A program made the translations under genes and the position numbers. Shown piece by piece: positions 50,301 to 60,850 of a DNA stretch of 62,000 nt. The stretch spans positions 1-62,000 of the forward strand of contig JAQGDQ010000106.1 in the NCBI GenBank assembly GCA_030141605.1. Direction: 5' to 3'. Source of the stretch: Tubiluchus corallicola (taxonomy: Eukaryota; Priapulida; Priapulimorpha; Priapulimorphida; Tubiluchidae). The notes under the pieces are model-generated. The model did not search any database. It saw only the letters and a list, made by a program, of their open reading frames with translations, and had not been told where the DNA came from. How positions within the stretch are numbered: the first letter of the stretch is position 1; the number at the start of each line of letters is the position of its first letter.

Positions 50301-52102
50301 ACAATAGTGCGAAAGAAAAACAATAAAAATTGATAACTTTTTATACCATTTCCTCCCTTTGTCGTGCAAAAAAATGTCTGGGGATGCCGCACGTACAATA
50401 GGGGTGTGCAACAGCACTCAGCCACTGTAATAATACAGGTCTATACAACTAAAGATTTTGTCAGCTAAATATGTCACTAAAATTGGGACCTCTCAACTAG
50501 TTTGAGGAAAGCTGGTGATATGGCACGTTACAGCACAGAAGACATATAAGAGTTTAGAATTATGTTATTGTCTAAAGCCATCATCCCACACAATTTTTTA
50601 GTGTTACCTAGCAGACACCGCAGAGGTGAGCACTTTTTACAGGAAGTAATAAATTGGGGTTTTAAGGACGAACATCAATGCTTCTATATAATTTCTAAAA
50701 ATATTATAGATTGTCACATCAAATACACTACATAGATGTAGCCTGTTTAGTATGTACTGTAATCAGTTTTATCATTACAATATACTTCCCAAATCTACAT
50801 GTTCCTGATTTCGAAAATTAGATTTCGTGTTTAATTCAATTTAGACTTTTACTTCAGCACTCTTTCATTCATTAATACAAAATGATTCATTAAAGCTGGT
50901 CACAAAAAAAACTGTTTCTGTATTACCACCTAGGAAGAGAGGAAATTTTTTTAAAGCTTTATGAATGTTTAAAACTGAATCGTGGTTAAAATCAGTTGAA
51001 ATCAAAGTTTGTTTATTTCTCACTGGCTAGCAGTAATGTTTCAAATCTTTTCGATGCACATTTTATTTTTACATGCTTTGTTTTTTAGTTTTTATTTCAC
51101 GTTAATAAATCAGCATATAATTATCGATTATTATATAGTTTCTTTTTTGAATGGTATGAAGTACGAATGTATGTTCTGATAATTATGGTAAAGTGGGAAC
51201 ACTACTGCTCGTTAATACGCTAATTGGCCGAAAATATGATACTCTTTAGCCTCCAATATGACAATCAGCATCACACAAAAAGGCAACCTTGGGCAAGAGT
51301 TAACAATAGAAAGCACGGCTACATTCTTGCTGAAACAGCAACATTTTAATAATTATTGCATTTTAAGTTTTAAATTGATAAAATGCTTTTATATGACTGA
51401 GTCAGGTAAGCATATGAGCATTAAAAATTCCAGATCGGGTGTGCAATAAAAAAGTATTACCCCGGTGATTAGATGGAGTAGAAGTATTTTTATTGTGGCC
51501 CAATGAATTGACTTATGACGGTGAACTTTACTTGTGAAAACATATTAGCTGGTGATTATTTATCATTTACATAGGAGTACCTTACTTGCCACCATTGTTT
51601 TTCATTGTAGCTACGCCGGTGAAAAATTGAAGTTTGCACTGCTGAGTGCACATAATATCAGCATCAGGGTCTGATTACCTTTCTAGCTTTAAATGCAACT
51701 GCTAGATCTATGACAGTGTTACTTAGAATATCATCCACTTTCAAATTAATGATAGAACATTACGATTATTTTTAGACTAAATGACATTGTTTATCTTAAA
51801 AGACATCTTTCAATAAACATTCATTATACTAATTTTACAAACAAATGATAGTAAACCATATAGTACAGTCATGCAGAGTAATATGTCTAACTGCAATACT
51901 ATATGTAAAAATCAAAATGGGCCAAAATCATACATACAGTGTACATCATGGAAAGACTGTCTCCTTTGCGTGACTTCATGTCACATTTTACAGGCCGGTG
52001 TTTTACGCCAATCTGCAGTTTTGTTGTCTTTTTGTCCTCCTCAGCACACACATTTCCCAGAACAAACAGCAACACAGTCAGCTGATAGAACGATACTTCC
52101 AT
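47322..52102 (-). CDS. FKBP2: FKBP2, ER-lumen FKBP-type peptidyl-prolyl isomerase (four coding exons)
   Basis: Coding exons in transcription order are 52102-51938, 49895-49792, 49056-48974 and 47392-47322. All introns are GT-AG and the joins keep frame, giving 140 residues plus stop (human FKBP2 142). Residues 1-20 are a signal peptide (hydrophobic [11 protein letters not shown], then EEDKK). One FKBP domain spans about 28-132. The usual active-site residues are present: Y54, F64, D65, F73, V80-I81, W84, Y107 and F124. MCEGEKRKL and [18 protein letters not shown] match FKBP2 closely. The C-terminus KEEL is a KDEL-type ER-retrieval signal. The family catalyses cis-trans isomerisation of prolyl bonds during protein folding in the ER. 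On the minus strand a CAG at 52133-52131 could be the acceptor of a non-coding first intron, placing more 5' UTR upstream. Confidence 0.95.
48034..48527. mobile_element. hAT-type non-autonomous element in FKBP2 intron 3
   Basis: It starts CAGGGCTGGAATTTTA and ends with the inverse of CAGTGATGGATTAAGG. Its flanks are TGAGTCAC (48026-48033) and TGAGTCGC (48528-48535), an 8-bp duplication with one mismatch. GGCCCCTAGGCTGCAGCC at 48481-48498 is shared, inverted, with the element at 31.6 kb. The interior has no transposase. It lies wholly within the intron and does not touch the splice sites. Confidence 0.75.
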
Positions 52103-52139
52103 GATTTACTAAGTTATATAAAATTCTATCCTGCAAATA

Positions 52140-53560
52140 TATAAACTGATTAACAATGATCAGCTTCGGATCTTACTATGGATGCCATGTATGCTTCTTT
52201 TTTTAGCCAGTTGCATCCAAATGACCTTGATTTATATAAATGCCATTCAAATGCACTCCAAACCTAGTGAGAAAAATTGCTTTATTGGAGGAATTGATGC
52301 ACGTATGCCATTTCTTACCCAATTAGGAGTGTGCAGATGCAATGCATTTACCCTTCTCAATAATATTATTGTTATAAAGCCTTTAAGATGAAAATTATAA
52401 ACAAGAAAAATATGTATATATATATATATATATATCTACATGAACAATTACTGTTAAATTATATAATTACAGCGCAACAAGTTAAAGAACAAATAGCTCC
52501 ATAGGACAAGGCAAGGTTAAATGCCTGTTTTCCTTTCTGCAGAAAAACAGGCCTAATTACAACCTCACACAGTAGACCAATGAGATAAAAAATGTCCATC
52601 AAATCACAAATTTGTAATTTGTTTCACCCAGCTGCAGTTCTCACTTGTGGTTTTTCAGAAAAAGACAATTTGTTTCCAATGTATGGTTTAGTCTTTACAC
52701 CTACACAGAGACTACAGGAACTACACTGATTATTAAACATTTGCTAGTTTTGAAAATGACAATGCTGTCTATATAAATCCTTGAGCACGAAAGTTGCTTA
52801 ACGTACTGTAGTTACTGCACCAATGCTTTTGATAGTTCAGATAAGTATCTCGGCTAGAAAACAAATGCTCTCCAGATTACACTTTACTCTTTGCACAATA
52901 TGATTGGTTTGGTACTTCTAAAAGCCCTTTTATTGCGCATACTAGTGGAACAGGGTTAAAATATTAATAATAATATATTACAAGCGACTTATTCGACGCT
53001 GCATTGTTCTTAGCGCATACTTCTTAGGTAAGGGTTTTAGCGCTTATGAAATACCAACTTAACTGCAAAGGCATCCCCGATTTCTTTCAACCTATTTTCC
53101 GGAAACAACATTTTAGCAACTGCTATAGTCAAGTTGAAAACTGATTTTAATCGATAATAAAGCCCAACATCAATAATCAAGCACACTGAGAAAAAAGTAA
53201 ACAAGTAACACTAGGTAAAAATACAAAATCTGCAAACGTTTGGCTTACTGAGATAAATCACAACGACGACTTTATATTACTATTAGTTTATTTTTACGAT
53301 TACTTTCCTCGATATACTGACTACCGTGTGTCACGGACACGTGTGACAATGCGGGTGAAGCGTCACAGTCACACACCGCGCGATGAAACAAAAGCGACAA
53401 TCCTGAACAGTAGAGTGATTTTCGGTTTTGTTTTGTTATGCGCATTCACAACCACAATCAGTGATCCTGGGTGATTCCTGACGTCTGCAGCTGCCGAATT
53501 TTGCTGACAGCCTGACATGTACGCTTATCACGTAACTACACGAAAGCAATACTAAATTGA
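52140..53560. other. FKBP2 upstream region
   Basis: No coding exon. It includes a (TA)n run near 52411-52434 and a CpG-containing patch at about 53330-53500 (CACGTG at 53339-53344, GCGCG at 53376-53380, TGACGTC near 53479). That patch is the most promoter-like sequence upstream of FKBP2, though a 5' UTR exon there could not be defined. Confidence 0.35.
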
Positions 53561-53569
53561 AGCATTAAA

Positions 53570-53660
53570 AAAGGTTGCACCGCCACTGGAACTCGAACCC
53601 AAACATTCTACTTTCTGGGCAGCCATGCTAACATTATTTTATGCTACAAATATTACGAAA
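53570..53660 (-). repeat. tRNA-like / tRNA-derived SINE fragment
   Basis: The minus strand reads TAGCATGGCTGCC, then GGGTTCGAGTTCC (a good RNA polymerase III box B and TΨC-arm match), then GGCGGTGCAACC followed by TTTTTT. A possible anticodon arm CTGC-CCAGAAA-GTAG lies between. The 5' side does not pair with GGCGGTGC as an acceptor stem should, so this is a tRNA pseudogene or SINE head rather than a working tRNA gene. Confidence 0.5.
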
Positions 53661-54330
53661 TCAATCGCATAAATTATTTTTGTCGTTAGTAGTTGCTCAG
53701 ATAGGGGTAGTAATTCTGATATTTATGACATCTACTCTAGATATTATTAGCAAAAAATAGTATAAAGCAATCTTAGTCCATGGGCAAGAAGATTATCATA
53801 CACTTCATAGTGGTAGTAAGTCTAAAATTAGTGTTAAATTACAATGTACTTAAATTTTTATTTCTGTCAGTTCCCAGTTCGTCATAATTTTGTCAGAAAC
53901 CAGTTCTATACCTTTTGAGTTTAACTTATTCCAACAAGTTTATTATAGCTTATTAAATAAGTCAACTGTGTTGTCCAAGCACTTGTGGCATGATCATAAA
54001 CCCCTGGATTAACAGATCTCAGATTCACATAAAATCATCAAAATAATAATTAGTAAAATGATGTACCAGGGCAATTGCAAAAAGGGATGATACTGCACTA
54101 TGCATGTAAAGACCAAGGCAAAGTTCACACAAAATAAATCATGTATTCTGCTGGTAGCACAATGGAAACAAGTTTAAAACCGTTGAAGATATATGGAAGA
54201 CGAAAAGACTCCTGTCACAGCAGGGATTTTGCTGTGGATGTCACACCTGTACAACCATAAGTCATTTTGCATAGAGTACACTTGCTGCCAGTGACTGCCT
54301 TATAAAGCCTTTTGTTGTATACAGTGTCCC
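53661..54330. other. Spacer before the retrotransposon
   Basis: No coding signal recognised. The retrotransposon's 5' boundary is uncertain and may lie in this stretch. Confidence 0.4.
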
Positions 54331-54468
54331 TGCTGCTATAACCTACGTCACCAACAATGACAGCATTTGCTAGTTGGCAAACAATCATAGCACCCCATCA
54401 AGAGGCAAACATCATCTACTACCATAGACCACTTTATCTCAAACGCCAAAGACAATTTCCTAGTATAA
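54330..54468 (+). pseudogene. Broken endonuclease domain end of the retrotransposon
   Basis: One frame reads YVTNNDSIC, a stop, then LANNHSTPSRGK. After a frameshift the next frame reads TTIDHFISNAKDNFLV, a stop, then ENFSCDYSDHDF, which continues into the reverse transcriptase frame. TIDHF and SDHD are the pattern of the last conserved blocks of APE-type endonucleases; the His of SDHD is a catalytic residue. The earlier catalytic blocks are not recognisable upstream. Confidence 0.6.
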
Positions 54469-56802
54469 GAAAACTTCTCGTGTGATTATTCTGATCATGA
54501 TTTTATAATAATAGTAGATAAAAAAGAACCAACCAAAAACAATACATGCACAGTCTGGAAAACAGTCAGAGATTATTCTGCATATAATAAAGATATATTT
54601 CAAGATATTTTAACCAAATTGGACTGGAGTAATATTTACACAATGACTGACATTGACATACAAATAAACACACTAATAAATAATATGGAATACTGCCTGG
54701 ATATCTATGCACCGTATAAAAAAATAAAAATACATCAGCAGCAATTTAATGCAAAATCTGCTTGCCCTTGGACGGATACAGAACTCGCAAAACTAAGACA
54801 CAATAAAAATGAATTACATAGAACATATTTACATTTAAAAGGTAAAAGCAATTACAATAATTACAAAAAGGCACGAAATAAATTTAATAACTACAACAGG
54901 AAACTCAAAAATAAATATTATATTAACAAATGCAATGATGCAACTACACCTAAGCAAAAATGGCGTTTAATTAATGACGTACTTAACAGATATAGAAACG
55001 ATCAATTACAAATAAACAGTTTACAAGAAAATGACAGCATAATATCTGATCCAGTTGACATTGCTAACAAATTAAATTCCACATTTATCAATCTCGGAAA
55101 ATTTGACAACTTGCCACACCAACATAATGCAAATATACACAATATATACAAAAACCAATCAGTAACACAATCCACTTTCTCATTTACTAGAGTCACAGAA
55201 TACGACATCTTTAGAATATTAAACAGTTTAAATATAAATAAAGGAAATGGACCCTCAGACATGCCAATAAAAATCTTAAAAGACTGTGCCAGCATCATTA
55301 CTCCTCATCTAACATATATCACAAACCAAGTCTTAATGCGCTCAGAATTTCCAGCAGTGTGTAAACAAGCAAACATAACTCCAATACACAAGAAAGATGC
55401 TAAAGATGACGCTAAAAACTACAGACCAATTTCAGTAGTGCATGTACTAGCCAAAGTATTTGAAAGAGTTATCTACAACCAAATAAACCATTACATTGAA
55501 AATAATAAGTTACTGTCAAATCATCAATTCGGTTTTAGAAAACTACATTCTACAATAGACGCGATAATTGATGCCACTGAACAGTGGCGTTACAACTTAA
55601 ATAAAAATAAATATATAACAGCAGCATTTTTAGATCTAAGTAAAGTTTTTGACAGCCTCGATCACAATTTACTACTAGACAACTTACGCCAACTAGGATT
55701 CGATTATACTTCTCTCAAACAAATTAATAATTACCTACACAATAGAAAACAAAGAGTCAAGTTGAGCAAACACACTTTTTCAACATGGGACACACCACAG
55801 AGAGGCATCCCGCAAGGTACGATATTAGGTCCTTTACTCTTTTGTTTATACGTTAATAAAATTCATTTAGTTTTACATAATTCAGACTTAACACAATATG
55901 CCGATGATACAACTATCTATACAGCACACGCAGACTTTCTAACATCAAAAAATAATTTAGAAAAAGACATTACAAATATAAATGCAGCATTTAACTATTT
56001 TGGTTTAAAAATGAATGATGATAAGACAGAATTTATGGTAATATCACCCAAATCAAATGACGTTACTTCTTCTAATGCAACACTAAAAGTAGGTCACTGT
56101 TCCATAGAACAAGCAAAAACTGTAAAATTTTTAGGCATTACTGTCGACAATAAACTCACTTGGGATGAACAGTTTCATCAAATACACAACAAGATGGCAT
56201 TAAGCACGACATTCTTACGCCAAACCAGAGGCCATCTAACCAAGAAAACAAAAATTCTCATCTACAAAAGTCTAATATTACCACATTATCTATATGGTTG
56301 CACTTTACTTCAAAACGTTAAATATGAAAACTTTAGAAAACTAAATACAATGCAAAACTACGCACTTAGATTAATTCATGGCTACTCTAACAAAACTGCT
56401 AAACAACATGCTGCTTCTGCAACAAGCTTAAGAACGTCCACAAAAATACCAATATTAGAAGCCTATCGAGATTACAAAACACTGATATTTCTTTATAAAT
56501 ATATCAATAAACTGAGCATTCCATTTATAAACAATCCCTTGGCATTCATTCCTGATACCACTTTAAACACTAGAACATACAATTTAAAGCAAATTACAGT
56601 AAACAATAAATTTGGAAATAACTCTATATCAAAACAGGCCATACATTTATGGAACTTACTACCCAGTGAAATAAAACAAATAGAATCTCTTCACCACTTT
56701 AAAAAGAAAGTAAAAGAATATCAGTATAACAGGTTTCAACTTCCACATTGTGCATCTGATACTAATTACACAGACTCCACTTTCATCTACCCCCGCCCCT
56801 GA
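54469..56802 (+). CDS. Reverse transcriptase ORF of non-LTR retrotransposon
   Basis: The frame is open for 777 codons after the TAA at 54466-54468. No ATG is required at the left end because the protein normally continues from the endonuclease; the first in-frame ATG is at 54643. It begins in the last endonuclease segment (CDYSDHDF, near 54481-54504). Counting from the Leu codon at 54619, the finger region has KNYRPIS near 266-272. Palm motifs are FLDLSKVFDSLDH at 337-349 (catalytic Asp 339), RGIPQGTILGPLLF at 395-408, and YADD at 427-430 (catalytic Asp 429 and 430). The C-terminus carries TRTYNL and AIHLWNLLPSEI followed by a Lys-rich helix, typical of CR1/L2/Jockey-group proteins. With no stop or frameshift in ~2.3 kb the copy is fairly recent. 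Asn and Lys are very frequent, in line with the AT-rich genome. Confidence 0.9.
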   Translation, partial: ENFSCDYSDHDFIIIVDKKEPTKNNTCTVWKTVRDYSAYNKDIFQDILTKLDWSNIYTMTDIDIQINTLINNMEYCLDIYAPYKKIKIHQQQFNAKSACPWTDTELAKLRHNKNELHRTYLHLKGKSNYNNYKKARNKFNNYNRKLKNKYYINKCNDATTPKQKWRLINDVLNRYRNDQLQINSLQENDSIISDPVDIANKLNSTFINLGKFDNLPHQHNANIHNIYKNQSVTQSTFSFTRVTEYDIFRILNSLNINKGNGPSDMPIKILKDCASIITPHLTYITNQVLMRSEFPAVCKQANITPIHKKDAKDDAKNYRPISVVHVLAKVFERVIYNQINHYIENNKLLSNHQFGFRKLHSTIDAIIDATEQWRYNLNKNKYITAAFLDLSKVFDSLDHNLLLDNLRQLGFDYTSLKQINNYLHNRKQRVKLSKHTFSTWDTPQRGIPQGTILGPLLFCLYVNKIHLVLHNSDLTQYADDTTIYTAHADFLTSKNNLEKDITNINAAFNYFGLKMNDDKTEFMVISPKSNDVTSSNATLKVGHCSIEQAKTVKFLGITVDNKLTWDEQFHQIHNKMALSTTFLRQTRGHLTKKTKILIYKSLILPHYLYGCTLLQNVKYENFRKLNTMQNYALRLIHGYSNKTAKQHAASATSLRTSTKIPILEAYRDYKTLIFLYKYINKLSIPFINNPLAFIPDTTLNTRTYNLKQITVNNKFGNNSISKQAIHLWNLLPSEIKQIESLHHFKKKVKEYQYNRFQLPHCASDTNYTDSTFIYPRP

Positions 56803-57226
56803 CTCCATATAACGATTAAAAATGAAATTTTTTTAAAAAAATTATGTAATGTAATGTGTGTTATGTTAGTTCTGTAATGTCAAATGTATAAATAGTGTAA
56901 ATGTAATGAGTGAAATTTATGTAATGTAAAGCATGTTTCTGTTAATTGTGTCATGTCAAATGTATATATAGTGTAAAATATGTCATGTAAAATTTAATGT
57001 ACTTTCGTAAAATTGTTTTGTAAAAATATTTTAATATGGTGTTTGTAAATATGTTCATTTATTGTATATAATTTTGCACTTTAGTTTTTTTTTAATATGC
57101 ACTGGACGCATTTGTCTTGAACAGTGTGATTATTTTAACGTTACGCTGAGGCTTACTCAATTTTATTATAATGAGTGAACCATTTTTATGACAAATAAAG
57201 AATTAATACAATATATATATATATAT

Positions 57227-57551
57227 AAGAAAGAAGTATATTTTCCAATATTTTTGAAGATATAGCTAAAGAATAAAAGAGATGCAAGCAAGTTAAAACA
57301 GCTTTTTATCAATGATGGTATGTTCATGTTGATAAACGTTTTAATAACTGGCAGTTAAAACGAAACTGTAACATTTAATATTGCATTACCAGAAATGCAA
57401 ATAATCGATATAATGTATTTTCCATTTACACAGTGTCTAAAGAAATATAGGACTTTTAAGAACTTTAGTACATCCGAACAAAGACAAAAGTAGAAAAGCA
57501 TAAAAATTAAGTTACCTATTTTTAGTCACATACATTAATTTAAAAGAAAAT
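57227..57551. other. MALSU1 3' side
   Basis: AT-rich sequence between the retrotransposon tail and the MALSU1 stop codon. On the minus strand an ATTAAA at about 57341-57346 could serve as a polyadenylation signal. Confidence 0.3.
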
Positions 57552-58499
57552 CTATTTTCTTTCTTGAATTTCTGGGACATTGTTTAAAGAACTTCTATAC
57601 CAATTGTGGTCTTCATTGCCAGCAACATGCTTTTCAAGAAATTCCAAATCAGGTAATTTCTCCCATATGTCTTCTGGTTTTTCATTGTATTTATCATCAT
57701 ACTTTTCACCCACAGCCCACAGCATTTCTATGTCATATTTTTGACGAGTTTCTTCCATCATCAAGTGCAATACTATGTTACCAAAATCTATTGCTTTCCA
57801 TTCATTACTGTTTTCACCTTCAATGCGCACGTGATCAAGATCCTCCTTCCAACGCCTTTGTTTATACTGAGTACTTAAATTCTCAGCTAATGCCCTTAGA
57901 TGTCTAACTGAAAGACCAGAACAAACCACTATGTAATCTGCATACCGAACGGAAGGCGGAACACGTATCACACAGATATCACGAGCGTTTTCTTTTTGCA
58001 GTTGCACAACAAGATCATCTATGTCAAAAACACCAGTCTCCCCACGCTTCTCCTGCAAATTGTACAGTTCCCTATCATCCAGATTCATGTCAACTCCATA
58101 ATAGGAGTCATTCACAGTATCATAATAATCAATGAGATATTCATCTTCTTCTGTTAATTCTTCCGTTTGGTGCACTTTCTCATGAGACATTTTATTTTTG
58201 CTTGGCATGTCTTTTAAAACTTCATCTAATGGAGCATACTGAAAATCATTTCTCATTTCACGAATAAAAGCTCTTAAAGCAAAATCACCAGACTGCATGT
58301 CATTGACACACGTCTTTGTATCAGATTCTGACATATCAGAATTTTTGAATGACCCGCACTGTGTAGCACACCTTCTAAAATGCTCCACCTTTGGACGCAG
58401 AGTTTTACAATACTTCCTGTGGTAAACATTATATAACCGGCCAGTTGGGCAAGATATATGGTATCTGATATTAATCAAGCTGCGCAACTTTAATGCCAT
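57552..58499 (-). CDS. MALSU1: MALSU1-like mitochondrial ribosome silencing/assembly factor (RsfS family), single exon
   Basis: The frame gives 315 residues from the ATG at 58499. The frame is open to an earlier ATG at 58547, but the later start begins MALKLRSLINIRYH, a basic amphipathic sequence expected of a mitochondrial presequence. The RsfS (DUF143) domain covers about residues 158-268: FDIDDLVVQL, RYADYIVVCSGLSVRHLRAL, WKAIDFGNIVLHLM and YDIEMLWAVG. Residues 40-157 are an acidic, poorly conserved linker. RsfS-family proteins bind ribosomal protein L14 and block subunit joining; animal MALSU1 acts in assembly of the mitochondrial large ribosomal subunit. The human protein is 234 aa from a multi-exon gene, so this version is longer and has no intron. 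The frame has no break, so it looks functional. Confidence 0.9.
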   Translation of the reverse strand: MALKLRSLINIRYHISCPTGRLYNVYHRKYCKTLRPKVEHFRRCATQCGSFKNSDMSESDTKTCVNDMQSGDFALRAFIREMRNDFQYAPLDEVLKDMPSKNKMSHEKVHQTEELTEEDEYLIDYYDTVNDSYYGVDMNLDDRELYNLQEKRGETGVFDIDDLVVQLQKENARDICVIRVPPSVRYADYIVVCSGLSVRHLRALAENLSTQYKQRRWKEDLDHVRIEGENSNEWKAIDFGNIVLHLMMEETRQKYDIEMLWAVGEKYDDKYNEKPEDIWEKLPDLEFLEKHVAGNEDHNWYRSSLNNVPEIQERK

Positions 58500-59205
58500 G
58501 TTTTCAAAATAGCAACAATTAGAAGTAATCGAAATGTATGCAACCAAATATGGACGTCAACGTACTTAACAGTGTCATAAGATTGAACACAGGCATAAAA
58601 ATCCTCTTTTAACCTGAAACATTGCAATACCAATTAAGTTTACATTTTTGTAAAAGCACAAACTGAAGCTTGGTAGTCACAATTCGTTCAGTCAGAAAAG
58701 TGCAAGCAAGCTTTGCTGAAGGGCTGAATGCCAAATTATTTATTTAAAGGAAAAACCAACCCTTTAATATGCACATAGAAATATTGAAATTATTACATAA
58801 TATACGAGCATAAAATTCCTTGCTTAAAAACTCAAAAAGAAATTTAAATCACTCGTATCTCCTGCCAAATGAATCTTCACTGAGGGCATATTTGAAAAAA
58901 TGATGGTGGACAGCGCGAAGGCACTGGTAATAAAACTTCTACAGTTTACTCAGAAATTCAGCAATTCTAGTTAAATAAATCTGTGTTTAACTGTGTTTTT
59001 GTAAGAATTAGTCACAGGATCGATTAGCAACATCTTTAAAGCACTTATGTCCAGAGGATTATACCTCAGAATATGTAAGTACAGCATGTAATATATTCAC
59101 AGGCAAGCATGGAATTCTGTGAGGCTGGGAGCATACAGTAGGTGCAGCACGGGTTACTTAGTTGATAGCGTTCACTTTTAGCTTGTTAAAATAATTATTC
59201 TGTTA

Positions 59206-60594
59206 TTTTGTCGGCATTAACTAGCTGAGTTAGATGTTATTACATTACTGTCGGTAACTGACTTTCATTACATAGTATGCATAGAGAGCAATGGGATTTA
59301 GGCGAGTAGCAATAACACTAAAATACTGATATGTGGGAATTAATTGTGGCACAAATGCTTCTAGTTTTAAACTATAACTGCAATTTTTTATCACAGTGGG
59401 AAGGCATTTTGGAAATCAACAATCTGACTGCAGGTAGTTGTTTGTACACTCATTTCAATAATAATTTTCATTTAAACCTTGCACTGAATGTTGAATATTT
59501 GGCTGAATGTTTTCACTAGTTTAAACCACATTTATGGTTTAAACTAAACTATGGCAAATGTTGCTACTGCATAATACATTATAATATTATACGTACGTGC
59601 ATTACATTATGGCGCATAATGGTTGTAAAACAACATAGCTGTAGTTACCATGGCAACAGGTGAAGAGTGTCTGAATCTAGATGACGTGAGCCACAGCAGA
59701 ATCATATTAAAAGTGTTTATTTACATTAAAACTATATTGGCGAGACTTTTGAAAAACATTGTTCAAACAGGGGTTTCCTAGTAACAAGTTTCGTATTAAC
59801 CATATGTGATTTCATAGGTTTTATTATAAGTTTGTCAGGAACATAATAAAATCGTCGTACTACCGAAAGTTTCGTTATAAGCCGAATCGTATTACCAGGA
59901 TTCTACTGCAGTACACTGCATCATTTTGTTTGGCCAACTATTGGCCAAATAGCCAACTATCCCATTAAAATATTACCAAAAATATGACAAACACCAAACA
60001 TTCAATGCATATTTTTTCATTTTGCCAGCTCAAAACTTTCATGCTTATGTGCTCAGTAATTCTCCTTAAATTTACATTAGATCAAATTCTATCCATGTGT
60101 AAAACAGGAACTTGTTTTGGCACAATTAACATTAACTGTCCATGCAGATTAGCCTTAACAACCGTAACATTACTGATCATTTTATGACCATCTAATGCAT
60201 AATAGCCTAGGTTGCCATATATGGTTAATAAAAAAAATGATATTCTCATAAGTTTGTTGCCATGGTTACTATTTATCTTAGCAATGGCATTGACAGCAAG
60301 GATAATCTGAAAAGGTTTGGGAAACCTCGATTTTCGCCATCATACAAACTGACAATACATCTTAGTATACAGGAGAGGCAACAGTTGCTAGGAACAGTAA
60401 GGAAAGAAAAACTGTTTACCTTAGCAACTATCTAATAACAGCTGTAGTAGAAAGCTACGGTCTGTTCCTAGCTCTTGATAGTAGATAAAGAACAATATAT
60501 GATAAAGTGATAGGGAAAAAATTGTTCAGGTTAATAAAAATTGATAATAAATTATATTTCACGATAGTAACTGCAGGTGCAAAAAAAGCTTGCT
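59206..60594. other. Sequence interrupting dispersed repeat copy 2
   Basis: About 1.39 kb absent from the copy at 27 kb. It contains a perfect 12-bp hairpin (59517-59546) and TTTGGCCAACTATTGGCCAAA near 59926-59948, and no credible ORF. It may be an inserted element, but its ends show no clear inverted repeat or target duplication. Confidence 0.35.
59517..59546. repeat. Perfect 12-bp hairpin
   Basis: TAGTTTAAACCA, a six-base loop CATTTA, then TGGTTTAAACTA. Confidence 0.9.
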
Positions 60595-60850
60595 CAAGCG
60601 GGATAAGTGTTTATATTGTACGGTAACCAGATGACGCTATTTATCATTCAAAATTAGCACGCATGAGAGTGAAGTGACTCATAACTTCAAATTGATTTTA
60701 CTAATTACATGAGATGCTTATCACAACTCTATTGCTGAAACTTTCTAACATTTTGCTCAAATATTAACACAACCTCAACTTCCCGAGAAACTTGGGATCA
60801 CTTGGCATTTCCTTTAAATAAAATTATAAGTGCTATAAACAATATCTCAA

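Larger units (their letters stand above)
54330..57226 (+). mobile_element. Non-LTR retrotransposon (CR1/L2/Jockey-like), 5'-damaged
   Basis: The element comprises the end of an endonuclease domain, broken by a frameshift and stops (about 54330-54468), a reverse transcriptase frame open to 56802, and a 3' UTR. The 3' UTR has two ~70-bp diverged repeats (about 56862-57000) with TGTCAAATGTATA in each. An AATAAA at 57194-57199 is followed by an (AT)8 tail at 57211-57226 instead of poly-A, as in non-LTR families that end in short tandem repeats. It lies between FKBP2 and MALSU1, opposite to both. Neither the 5' end nor a target-site duplication could be fixed. Confidence 0.75.
58746..60850. repeat. 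Dispersed repeat, copy 2, split by ~1.4 kb
   Basis: 58746-59205 aligns to the first part of the repeat at 26976-27470, and 60595-60850 aligns to its second part (GGATAAGTGTTTATATTG in both). The intervening 59206-60594 has no counterpart in copy 1. No coding content was recognised in either the repeat or the insert. Confidence 0.55.

Noticed and set aside
53570-53660. Functional serine-type tRNA gene on the minus strand
   Set aside because: The acceptor stem has no 5' partner, the anticodon loop lacks the usual T at position 33, and the D-arm is not convincing.
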